Shown here in pieces: positions 1 to 7,411 of a stretch of DNA of 12,506 bases (position 1 is the stretch's first letter; the number at the start of each line of letters is the position of its first letter). This stretch comes from Flammeovirgaceae bacterium (GTDB lineage: Bacteria; Bacteroidota; Bacteroidia; Cytophagales; Cyclobacteriaceae). The stretch is from contig QIEB01000273.1 of assembly GCA_003229495.1 (NCBI GenBank), forward strand, positions 1 to 12,506. The letters are read 5' to 3'. A program made the translations under genes and the position numbers. The notes under the pieces were generated by a model. The model was not told the origin of the DNA and did no database searches. It saw only the letters and a program-made list of their open reading frames with translations.

Positions 1-891
1 GGGGTCTCACTTTCTTTCTCCATTGGTAAAAGCCAGCGCTTAGGTCTTGCCAAAACCAATATTTATAAGAAAGCCTTCAAACGCATGGTTATCTTAATAT
101 GCCTTGGGATCATCTATAAAAACGCCCCGGTGCCTTTTTTCGAACCCTCGCAGATTAGGTATGGCAGTGTACTGGGTCGCATTGGTATCGCCACTTTCGT
201 TACCACCTTGCTGTTTGCCAATTTTAATTGGACCCAGCGTTTGTACTGGGTAGGGGGAATTTTACTAGCCTATTTTGCAGCGCTTTTTTTGATCCCTGTT
301 CCCGGATACGGCGCCGGCGACCTGTCATTTGAAGGTAACCTGGTTGGTTGGTTTGACCGGACTTTTATGCCGGGAATATTACGTCAGGTCACTTATGATG
401 AACTAGGGCTGCTCACTCAGTTACCTTCACTATGTTTAGCTGTGCTGGGGGCCTGGGCAGGTGAGATTTTACAGCAAAATTCAAAGTTTGACAAGACCCT
501 CAAGCTTTTACTATTAGGGATTGGTGGAGTGGCCATCGGCCTCCTTTGGGGTTTGTACTTCCCTATTAACAAGCATCTCTGGACCAGTTCGTTTATACTG
601 CTCACCGCAGGATTGTCTTTTCTTTGTTTGGCGCTCTTTTACTGGATTATTGATGTAAAAGGTATTACCAGGTGGGCCTTCTTTTTCAAGGTAATTGGGA
701 TGAACTCCCTGTTAATTTATTATGCCTTCAGGTTTATTGATTTCAACTACACTTCCAGTTTAGTTTTCGAAGGCATTTATGCTGTTACCCCTGAAATCTG
801 GCATGAAGTATTTCAAGCTATTGGCGCAGTGGTGCTGGTTTGGGGGTTTCTATATATCATGTACAGGAACAAAATTTTCCTAAAAGTCTAG
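1..891 (+). CDS. DUF5009/COG4299 (NagX-like) membrane acyltransferase-family protein, 5' truncated by the window edge
   Basis: The frame is open to base 1, and the in-frame ATG at 85 is not the true start. Translation from base 1 begins GVSLSFSIGKSQ, which matches the end of the second conserved block of COG4299 proteins, so roughly 70 residues should be missing. The 296 residues present form a polytopic membrane protein with about eight hydrophobic segments. Family-like blocks include QIRYGSVLGRIGIA, EGNLVGWFDRTFMPG and FKVIGMNSLLIYYAFRF. The family is related to heparan-alpha-glucosaminide N-acetyltransferase. Members near GlcNAc-catabolism genes have been called NagX and assigned a role in inner-membrane GlcNAc handling or transport; the biochemical role is not settled. 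The N-terminal part that would carry the proposed catalytic histidine lies outside the window. The gene ends with TAG and converges on the minus-strand train 28 bp away. Family assignment is fairly sure; function is not. Confidence 0.82.
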   Translation, partial: GVSLSFSIGKSQRLGLAKTNIYKKAFKRMVILICLGIIYKNAPVPFFEPSQIRYGSVLGRIGIATFVTTLLFANFNWTQRLYWVGGILLAYFAALFLIPVPGYGAGDLSFEGNLVGWFDRTFMPGILRQVTYDELGLLTQLPSLCLAVLGAWAGEILQQNSKFDKTLKLLLLGIGGVAIGLLWGLYFPINKHLWTSSFILLTAGLSFLCLALFYWIIDVKGITRWAFFFKVIGMNSLLIYYAFRFIDFNYTSSLVFEGIYAVTPEIWHEVFQAIGAVVLVWGFLYIMYRNKIFLKV

Positions 892-919
892 CCAAATGAC
901 TGTTATGGAAAGAGCTGAT
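892..919. other. Short convergent intergenic gap, no clear terminator
   Basis: These 28 bp separate the stop codons of two converging genes. I see no GC-rich hairpin followed by a T-run on either strand. The best pairing is a few bases (TTTTCC near 876 with GGAAA near 907), which is too weak to call. Either the transcripts end by another mechanism or they overlap antisense into each other. Confidence 0.5.
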
Positions 920-1642
920 CTATAATTCTCCCAAAACTACCAATAAGGAAGAAGTCATTTCACCTTTCTGTCTGAATCGCAGCCTGGAGGAGCGAATAAA
1001 TGCCACCAGCTGGGGTCTATTACTAAATGCCTCCATTACATCTTTCTTATTTTTAACAATATGCATTTCTCCGTCAACCAAAAGTATGTTGGACTCTTCT
1101 GCCACAAATTTTTTCAAAAGCTCACCTGGACGGCCGGTATTACCTACAACTATCTTTTGGGTCTTTACAACAAATTGCACCTCAGGTCCTTCAAATGCCA
1201 AAATATAAATGCCCGGGGTTAATATGTTTGAGCTGTCCCTGATGTTAACGAAGTTATGGCCGTTAATTTGAAACCCATCAATCCTGGAATTGTCCAAAAT
1301 TACACTTTGGGACAGACCGTTTTGAACAATCCTGGTGGTAACAAGATTATTGTAACTGTCATAATTCAGGAGCACCTCCCGGTAAGTAACACCTTCAAAA
1401 GTCAGTGTTCCAGTTTCATAGATCGCTTGGTCCCAGAATTGATGTCCTTTGATATTTGGGTAAAAATGATTGTACAATTTACCCTGTCTTATTTGTTGAA
1501 AATGCAGGCTTTTAAATGAGGTGGTAAGATCATGGCTATTATTTTTTGTCGGACCCTGATATAAATTAGTTTGACCACTACCACAGAAAGGCAGGGATAA
1601 TAGTATTGCAAGAATCTGAATTGGTAACGATTTTACCTTCAT
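920..1642 (-). CDS. Unrecognised secreted protein, last gene of the minus-strand train
   Basis: This is a 240-residue protein that I do not recognise. Residues 1-23 form a signal peptide: a basic start (MKVKS), a hydrophobic core, then FCGSGQ with likely cleavage just before the glutamine. A cysteine at about residue 20 could suggest a lipoprotein, but the preceding residues L-P-F do not fit a lipobox. The mature part is a mix of short beta-like stretches (around TLTFEGVTYREVLLNYDSYN and PGIYILAFEGPEVQFVV) ending in a basic, helix-like tail. No catalytic motif is visible. The ATG overlaps the stop of the upstream MG2-plug gene by 4 bp (ATGA at 1639-1642), so it is probably translationally coupled. 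The context suggests an envelope accessory factor of the receptor/DUF4249/MG2 group. That role is inferred from position only. Confidence 0.8.
   Translation of the reverse strand: MKVKSLPIQILAILLSLPFCGSGQTNLYQGPTKNNSHDLTTSFKSLHFQQIRQGKLYNHFYPNIKGHQFWDQAIYETGTLTFEGVTYREVLLNYDSYNNLVTTRIVQNGLSQSVILDNSRIDGFQINGHNFVNIRDSSNILTPGIYILAFEGPEVQFVVKTQKIVVGNTGRPGELLKKFVAEESNILLVDGEMHIVKNKKDVMEAFSNRPQLVAFIRSSRLRFRQKGEMTSSLLVVLGEL
1639..1642 (-). promoter_or_regulatory. ATGA stop/start overlap (translational coupling)
   Basis: On the minus strand the bases ATGA join the stop (TGA) of the MG2-plug gene to the ATG of the small secreted protein. No Shine-Dalgarno sequence precedes the ATG, so re-initiation by the terminating ribosome is the likely mechanism. 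Confidence 0.6.
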
Positions 1643-3468
1643 GGCGTATTGCTCTTTATTACCCTTATTTTTTTTGTTTGGTAAATTGGGTTCCCTTGTG
1701 AAGTTATTCCATAAATTTCAATCAGATATTCTCCGGTGGTATCGCCCGTGTAAAATTGTAATTGCTCTGATTTTTCAGAGGTTATTGCTATATGAGGGTT
1801 CCAATATAAAGTATTACGCCTGTCCGGAATCCGTTTATTTGCAGATGCACTTTCTCCATGGTCAGGATGATAAAACTCCTTAGGATTTTGTATGCTCTGG
1901 TAAGATTTCCTATCAATTATCAAGGGTAGTTCCAGGCCAGCGAAGTGGTGGTGGTAGGTTTTTAAATTTATCATTCCACTGAAAACTTCATCACCTATGA
2001 AATATTTCTTAGTGACAACATCAATTGTTTCAATCAGCAGCGGGTCTATGTCCATTACCCACCCCAGATCATTCACCGGTACGCCATCCAACATCACCAA
2101 TGCGGGATTATCAAAGAATACGTTGTTGGCCAAAGAATGACTATTGGTGTATTCATCCCAAACATATAAATTCAAAGATCCGCCTCTTTTTCTTGGGGAT
2201 ACATATTTGATATATTCCCGGATCACCTCGTCAAGACTTAGAAATCTGGTGTAGTCATCCAAATAATATTGAAATTCCGGATGACCATAAAATGGCCTTC
2301 CCCAATTTCTCTCCAATTGCTGATATCCATGGATCTTTGTATACTCCTGGTAGAGATTGGACACCTGCATATTTACCGATTGACCTTCTATAAATTCAAT
2401 GGTGCTGGAGTCGAATTGCCATGCGGGGGCTGATAGTTGAGGTGGTCTTTTGTCAAATGGGTCCTGTAATGTAATATTGGTCTCCCGGTATCCTTTTGAC
2501 CAAAAATACAAATGCTGAAAGTCTATTGCTGGTGGTAATTCCACTGCAAAATTGTTGGAATCGGTGCCTACTACCTCATAAATCCTGGAGGATTTTCCTG
2601 CAATTGAAACGAAAAGGCTGCTTTGAGTGTCGGAATATCCACTTTTTTCGCTTTTACCATAAATAATAGGGCCAATGGTTTCTGGAAAATAGAGTGGCCC
2701 TGCTGTTGCTTGCTCAGCCGATACTTGGTGCTCTTCAGGGTTTTCTCTGGGGAGTAAATTGTTGTTGTCGTTATTTTCCAATTGTCGATGGTAAGGGTAC
2801 ACGGAAATAGATAGGGTTAAATCCTGATACTCTTCACTATGGGAGGTCATCAACTCTAACATTACTGCCTCACGGTTGGCGTAAATTTCTTTGTTGGTTG
2901 TAACCTTTACCCTGTTTTCCAGGTTGGGTTCTTCATTTACAGTCCCGGTACCAGTGGATAAATTCAAAATTGCCGTTGATTTTTCTCCGGAAGGGCTGTT
3001 TTCCGGAAGGGCAGTAAGTGGATTGATCACCATAATCCTTTGCTGGTAGAAGTACTTTTGATGGCTGTTACGCATCCAGGCGGTATAAGCTCGAAGCACA
3101 TAAGACCCCGTGGCAAGTTTTGTGCTCAGCAACATTTGACCATGCCCAACACCTGATTTGAGGGAGGTCTTGAGCTGCATTACCGGTTGATTATCTGAAT
3201 TTGAAAGTTCTACATACAATACCCTGCTTAGTTCTGTAAGATGTCCTTCTTTTAGGTTTGTACAATACGCATTAAACCAAATGGTCTCACCCGTTAAATA
3301 ATAGGGTTTATCGGTATGAACAAATACCTTTTCCTGGTATTGCGGCATGCCGAATGGATCAAATGCTTTGCTAAGCGAATCGAGGTTTTTGGCTTGGTTC
3401 TGTGATAACAGCAAAGCTGGTAACATCCAAAGAAGAAGGCAGCCGATTATTCTATATTGATCTTTCAT
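1639..3468 (-). CDS. Secreted MG2-like protein with a TonB-receptor plug-like domain and no beta-barrel
   Basis: This 609-residue exported protein starts at the ATG at 3468. A longer frame reaches a GTG at 3531 but would run inside the upstream gene and bury the signal peptide. Residues 1-22 are a signal peptide (basic MKDQYR, then a hydrophobic core ending LLLSQ). Residues about 43-150 resemble the MG2 domain of alpha-2-macroglobulin-like proteins, with KVFVHTDKPYYLTGETIWF as the hallmark. The middle has further beta-rich material and an Asn-rich linker (about 230-250). Residues about 455-505 look like a TonB-receptor plug core: LVMLDGVPVND, then a DP-x-x-IE-x-IDVV block and FSGMINLKTY. The C-terminus has another beta domain (FYTGDTTGEYLIEIYGIT). 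No TonB-receptor barrel follows. Such MG2/plug proteins are common in Bacteroidota next to TonB receptors, but their role is unknown. The start lies 7 bp after the DUF4249 stop. Confidence 0.82.
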   Translation of the reverse strand: MKDQYRIIGCLLLWMLPALLLSQNQAKNLDSLSKAFDPFGMPQYQEKVFVHTDKPYYLTGETIWFNAYCTNLKEGHLTELSRVLYVELSNSDNQPVMQLKTSLKSGVGHGQMLLSTKLATGSYVLRAYTAWMRNSHQKYFYQQRIMVINPLTALPENSPSGEKSTAILNLSTGTGTVNEEPNLENRVKVTTNKEIYANREAVMLELMTSHSEEYQDLTLSISVYPYHRQLENNDNNNLLPRENPEEHQVSAEQATAGPLYFPETIGPIIYGKSEKSGYSDTQSSLFVSIAGKSSRIYEVVGTDSNNFAVELPPAIDFQHLYFWSKGYRETNITLQDPFDKRPPQLSAPAWQFDSSTIEFIEGQSVNMQVSNLYQEYTKIHGYQQLERNWGRPFYGHPEFQYYLDDYTRFLSLDEVIREYIKYVSPRKRGGSLNLYVWDEYTNSHSLANNVFFDNPALVMLDGVPVNDLGWVMDIDPLLIETIDVVTKKYFIGDEVFSGMINLKTYHHHFAGLELPLIIDRKSYQSIQNPKEFYHPDHGESASANKRIPDRRNTLYWNPHIAITSEKSEQLQFYTGDTTGEYLIEIYGITSQGNPIYQTKKIRVIKSNTP

Positions 3469-3475
3469 CAATTGA

Positions 3476-4660
3476 TCATTCTGGCCAATAGTCAGGTCTT
3501 TCCAAGGTCCCTCCGTGGTAAGTACAATCACTACATGGTACGGTAGTGATTATATATCCGGAAATATTTACGAATTCACGATAAAAATCATAAAACACCA
3601 ACCCCCGATCTAAGGCATTAAAAACTTCCATATCCGAAGTACTACTCTTCTCGATAATATAAGTATCGACCAGGCAATCATTAAACAGGCTTACATCCAC
3701 CGGTGTGTCCTCCGGCAAATCAGATCTATCCAGAAATATCCTCTTGGCGGAAATAGAGCTGGCGGAAAAGTATCCGAGTACCGGTTCGTCTGCGTTAATC
3801 CTATGAATATTCCCGGTTATCGATTGAGGTTGCTTATCGAATAGCGTGCCCGATTCATTAACTGTTTCCTTTAGACCTTTCCAAAAAAAGTACTCATCCT
3901 GATCCAAAGCATATTGATTCACTAAAAGACTATAAAGTATCCGTAAACGGGGTGTTTGGGTGGTAATAAACAATATGGGATGTCGTGAAATAATATCTCT
4001 GACATTCTGGGTGGATGAGACTACATTAATTGAGGTGGAAAGTTGATCTATCCAACAGACAGCCTTTTTTTCAATTAGACTGGTATTATCGTTGCCTAAA
4101 TATTCATATTGCGGGGAATATGGAACAGTATAAAGCCAGGTTTCTGTCCATTGGTATCGATAATATTCGGTCTTGTTGGTGGGGTCGTGAGTGTCTACAT
4201 ATGTTTGAATTCCCTGCAGTAACCCTTCTTCCGTCTGTTCCTCTTTAAAGGTGAAATAAACGCTGTCTATGGGTGGGCTCTGCTTTAATAATTTCCAATC
4301 GGATTGATACCTCTCTTCATTTCTTGTCTGAATAGAAACCCGGTATTGCTCCCCAATTTCTCCCCTGATACCATCTTCCGAGGTGAAGTAATAGCCATCA
4401 AGCGCTTCTTCCAGTATCTCTATATTGCCGGATGCACTTTCAATGGAGACGGCGGCCCCGGTTTCTGCCGGAAAGTCAAAACTCCCCAGTGGGCTGCTTC
4501 TGGACAGTTTGACCATATAAGGGCCTGGTTGGTCGGTGATCATACCATTTACTACCAATAAGCTGTTACCCGCAGGGACTTCAACCTCAAAAGGCTCACG
4601 GCAATTCTGTAGCAGCACCAACACCAATGAATATCGTAAAAAGAGTTTTAACCGTACCAT
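3476..4660 (-). CDS. DUF4249 family lipoprotein, predicted partner of the adjacent TonB-dependent receptor
   Basis: The protein has 394 residues from the ATG at 4660; the longer frame adds only one residue and starts at TTG. The signal MVRLKLFLRYSLVLVLLQNC gives a probable lipidated Cys20, although the -1 position (Asn) is not a textbook lipobox. After it comes the DUF4249 opening (REPFEVEVPAGNSLLVVNGM, then a VKLS block), a beta-rich body with many aromatics, and the typical Cys-containing end (PCSDCTYHGG...RPDYWPE). DUF4249 lipoproteins recur directly downstream of STN/CarbopepD-type TonB receptors in Bacteroidota. They are thought to sit at the outer membrane and assist substrate capture, analogous in position to SusD but not homologous; this role is inferred. 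Its ATG shares one base with the receptor stop (TGATG), so the pair is tightly coupled. Family call is confident; ligand unknown. Confidence 0.88.
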   Translation of the reverse strand: MVRLKLFLRYSLVLVLLQNCREPFEVEVPAGNSLLVVNGMITDQPGPYMVKLSRSSPLGSFDFPAETGAAVSIESASGNIEILEEALDGYYFTSEDGIRGEIGEQYRVSIQTRNEERYQSDWKLLKQSPPIDSVYFTFKEEQTEEGLLQGIQTYVDTHDPTNKTEYYRYQWTETWLYTVPYSPQYEYLGNDNTSLIEKKAVCWIDQLSTSINVVSSTQNVRDIISRHPILFITTQTPRLRILYSLLVNQYALDQDEYFFWKGLKETVNESGTLFDKQPQSITGNIHRINADEPVLGYFSASSISAKRIFLDRSDLPEDTPVDVSLFNDCLVDTYIIEKSSTSDMEVFNALDRGLVFYDFYREFVNISGYIITTVPCSDCTYHGGTLERPDYWPE

Positions 4661-4662
4661 CA
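4658..4662 (-). promoter_or_regulatory. TGATG stop/start junction between receptor and DUF4249 gene
   Basis: The receptor stop TGA (4662-4660) and the ATG of the DUF4249 gene (4660-4658) share base 4660. This arrangement favours termination-reinitiation and a fixed receptor-to-lipoprotein ratio. It also supports choosing the ATG rather than the TTG one codon upstream. Confidence 0.6.
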
Positions 4663-7398
4663 AAATTTAAAGTTATAGGTTATGGTAGGTATTGGTTGGC
4701 TAAAAATAGAAAGCTGGTAGACCTGTATATTTCCATTACTAGCATCTGTAAATACCGAGAAGGCATTGTTACGTCCCAGGAGATTATATACTGAAAATGT
4801 CCAGGAGCCTTGGGCCAATTTCCCAACCTTGTGATTACCCTCCAGATTAATGGCTATATCAACCCTCATGTAATAGGGTATTCTGAATTGATTGCGCTCT
4901 GTAAAGAACGGGATTACCTGACCATTGAAACTATATTGGGTGAAGGGTAAAGTAGTGGGTCTCCCGGTATGATAGGTGTAGTTCACGGACAAATTGACCC
5001 TGCGATTAAATTTATAATTGGTGATCAAAGACAAGTTATGCGGTTGATCAAAATTTGATGGGTAATATTCTCCTGAATTGATCTGCTCTTCCGGGAAAGA
5101 ACTTGCGGCTTGTACCTCGCTCCTGGAGTAGGTATAAGACAGCCAACCATTGAGCTTTCCGGATTTTTTACGTAACAAAAATTCCAAACCATAGGACCTT
5201 CCGTTGGCATTAATTATATCTGTCTCTAAAACTTCGTTCACCAATAAGTCCGCTCCGCTTTTATATTCCAGCAAGTTCTCCAGGTCCTTATAGTAGGCTT
5301 CTATTGACAGCTCCAAGCCATTTTGATAAAAAGTTCTGTATATACCTGCTGAGTATTGCAACCCTATTTGTGGCTTAATATACTTATCACTTAACCGCCA
5401 GACATCTGTAGGAGCTATGGCCGTAGTATTGGTCAATAGATGAATATATTGTCTGGTCTTATCAATGCTGAATTTTACTGAAAGGTTGGGCTTCAATATA
5501 TAGCGTAAAGAAAACCGGTATTCCAATCCACCATAGGCCTTGACCAGCTCACCGCTTTGATAATTGACGGTATCGGTTATAAAAGCGACTTCTTTGCTAA
5601 ATCCCTGCTGATAGGAAAATACCTGTTGAGGGCCCAATCGACCAAAGCCCGAGAATCTAAGGCCTCCATATAAACTTAACTTAGGTGATAGCACAAATTC
5701 GTCTCCTATATACACTGCCGCTTCTACTCCCTTTTCCTGCTCCAGGTTAACAGCTTTTATATTTGAGTCTACTGCCGGACTTATGGTGCCCGGATTTAAT
5801 TGGTATGCCGTGGTACTTAGCCCAAACTTTAAACTATGTGCGTTAAGAAAAACATCAAAATCTGCATTCAGGCTGACCTGATTGATCCGATAGTCCAAAT
5901 CAAAGGCCTTTTCCGGAGTGCGATCGCTTTGGAGGGCATAAGTATAGTTGCTGTAACTAGAAGAAAAACGTCCAAAAAACTTATTGCTGAATGTGTGTCG
6001 CCACTGCAAATTTGCTCCGGTGTTGGAATAGGTATACAGGGTGTCAGAATTGAGACGAAACCGGTCCCTGCTGTGATAAAATGAGGCGCTAAGGGTGTTT
6101 TTGGAATCAGCCTGATGGGTTACTTTTCCTATAACATCAGAAAAGGATGCGGTACTGTTACTAAATACCGGATCATCTAATAAATTGAGTATGTAGTCAG
6201 AATAAGTTGAGCGAATACCCAATAGGAAAGAACTGGTGTCTTTTTTAATAGGCCCTTCCAGGGTTAAACGCCCGGTAATGGGTGAAATACCACCGGTTAG
6301 AGTTAACTTCTTTTTATTCCCATCGCGAATACCAATATCAAACACCGATGCAATCCTTCCCCCGTATTGAGCTTGGATGCCACTTTTATACAGATTAGCG
6401 CTCCTGATTACATCAGGGTTGAAAACAGAGAAAAAACCGAAAAGATGACTGGGATTATAGACAACGGTATTTTCCAGTAGCACCAGGTTCTGATCGGTAT
6501 TCCCCCCTCGTACGTTAAAGCCGGAAGCTCCCTCTCCTACTGACTGCACCCCGGGAATGGTAAGGGCTATTTTCATAATATCTATCTCTCCCAAAGCCGT
6601 AGGAATATTTTTTATGTCCTTTATATTTAACCGGATAATTCCTGTTTGAACACTTTCAACATTTTCCTTTTCATCGGAGATCACTATTTCACTCAGTGAA
6701 ACCACCCTTTCTTCCATTTCAATGTCCAGCTGACCATCGCCATGAATGGTAACTTTTGCCACAATCTCCTGCATCCCTATAGACTTAAAGTGCATTTGAG
6801 TATTGCCTTTGGGCAAGGAGATAAGATAATAACCAAAAGGATCTGTAGTAGTGCCCACTAAAGGTTCTGCTACGAAGACAGACACCCCAACCATGGGTTC
6901 CCCGGAGTTAATGTCCCTGATATAACCATAAACGGAGGCATTGCCCTTGAGGAACCTTTGTTGTGGGTCCCCAATGGTGTAGCTTCTTTCAGTCTTCTGT
7001 AGGGTGGGATTTTGATCTACAGAAATATCAGGTATGGATTCCTGAAAATTGTCTGGAGATACTTCCAAATCTTTGGGCCACCGGGAAACCACCTGATAAT
7101 CCTTGGTGATGATTACCTGATCTTCCGAAACGTAAAAACGCAAGTTTGTGTGCTGAAATACTTCTTCCAAAAAATCCTCTAGCGGTAGTCTTTCGGAGGT
7201 GATCCTTACTTTGAAACCTGAAACCCAGGCATCAGGAAAGAAAAATTTTACCGGGTAGCGATTTTCCAGGTCAGCTACCACTTGCTCCCATGGTTCATTT
7301 TCGTATGAGGCATCAATAGTTAGTGGCCGGATTTGACCATAGGCCAACCAATGAGTACAGCAAAAAAATACAACCAACCAAAGCCTCATCACATACAT
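4660..7398 (-). CDS. TonB-dependent receptor (STN + CarbopepD-like + plug + barrel)
   Basis: This is an outer-membrane active-transport protein that would use TonB/proton-motive energy. The ATG at 7398 gives 912 residues and a good signal peptide (MYVMRLWLVVFFCC...AYGQ); the longest frame starts at TTG 7425 inside the upstream gene. Domains, in 912-residue numbering: STN (secretin/TonB short N-terminal) about 24-101, a linker, carboxypeptidase-regulatory-like beta-sandwich about 155-230 (VYGYIRDINSGEPMVGVSVF, then GTTTDPFGYY), plug about 260-360 (IPGVQSVGEGASGFNVRGG, LLENTVVYNPSHLFGFFSVF, QYGGRIASVFDI), and a 22-strand-type barrel to the C-terminus, which ends in the aromatic TITYNFKF expected for BAM insertion. 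An STN domain often marks receptors tied to an anti-sigma/ECF pathway, but no FecR or ECF sigma gene is in the window. It starts 13 bp after the NagA-like stop and feeds directly into the DUF4249 gene. Substrate unknown. Confidence 0.93.
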   Translation of the reverse strand: MYVMRLWLVVFFCCTHWLAYGQIRPLTIDASYENEPWEQVVADLENRYPVKFFFPDAWVSGFKVRITSERLPLEDFLEEVFQHTNLRFYVSEDQVIITKDYQVVSRWPKDLEVSPDNFQESIPDISVDQNPTLQKTERSYTIGDPQQRFLKGNASVYGYIRDINSGEPMVGVSVFVAEPLVGTTTDPFGYYLISLPKGNTQMHFKSIGMQEIVAKVTIHGDGQLDIEMEERVVSLSEIVISDEKENVESVQTGIIRLNIKDIKNIPTALGEIDIMKIALTIPGVQSVGEGASGFNVRGGNTDQNLVLLENTVVYNPSHLFGFFSVFNPDVIRSANLYKSGIQAQYGGRIASVFDIGIRDGNKKKLTLTGGISPITGRLTLEGPIKKDTSSFLLGIRSTYSDYILNLLDDPVFSNSTASFSDVIGKVTHQADSKNTLSASFYHSRDRFRLNSDTLYTYSNTGANLQWRHTFSNKFFGRFSSSYSNYTYALQSDRTPEKAFDLDYRINQVSLNADFDVFLNAHSLKFGLSTTAYQLNPGTISPAVDSNIKAVNLEQEKGVEAAVYIGDEFVLSPKLSLYGGLRFSGFGRLGPQQVFSYQQGFSKEVAFITDTVNYQSGELVKAYGGLEYRFSLRYILKPNLSVKFSIDKTRQYIHLLTNTTAIAPTDVWRLSDKYIKPQIGLQYSAGIYRTFYQNGLELSIEAYYKDLENLLEYKSGADLLVNEVLETDIINANGRSYGLEFLLRKKSGKLNGWLSYTYSRSEVQAASSFPEEQINSGEYYPSNFDQPHNLSLITNYKFNRRVNLSVNYTYHTGRPTTLPFTQYSFNGQVIPFFTERNQFRIPYYMRVDIAINLEGNHKVGKLAQGSWTFSVYNLLGRNNAFSVFTDASNGNIQVYQLSIFSQPIPTITYNFKF

Positions 7399-7411
7399 AG
7401 GCTTTGAAATA

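Noticed and set aside
1256..1519. 87-codon plus-strand frame opposite the small secreted protein gene
   Set aside because: No signal, motif or initiation context; it mirrors the minus-strand coding frame.
2986..3012. Direct repeat TCCGGAAGGGC, two copies 16 bp apart
   Set aside because: Only 11 bp, inside a low-complexity linker of the MG2-plug gene; likely chance or old slippage, and no array follows.
3469..3531. GTG start at 3531 for the MG2-plug gene
   Set aside because: The extra 21 residues are polar, lie inside the DUF4249 gene and would displace the signal peptide that begins at the ATG at 3468.
4660..4663. TTG start at 4663 for the DUF4249 gene
   Set aside because: An ATG lies one codon downstream at 4660 and forms a clean TGATG junction, so the TTG adds nothing.
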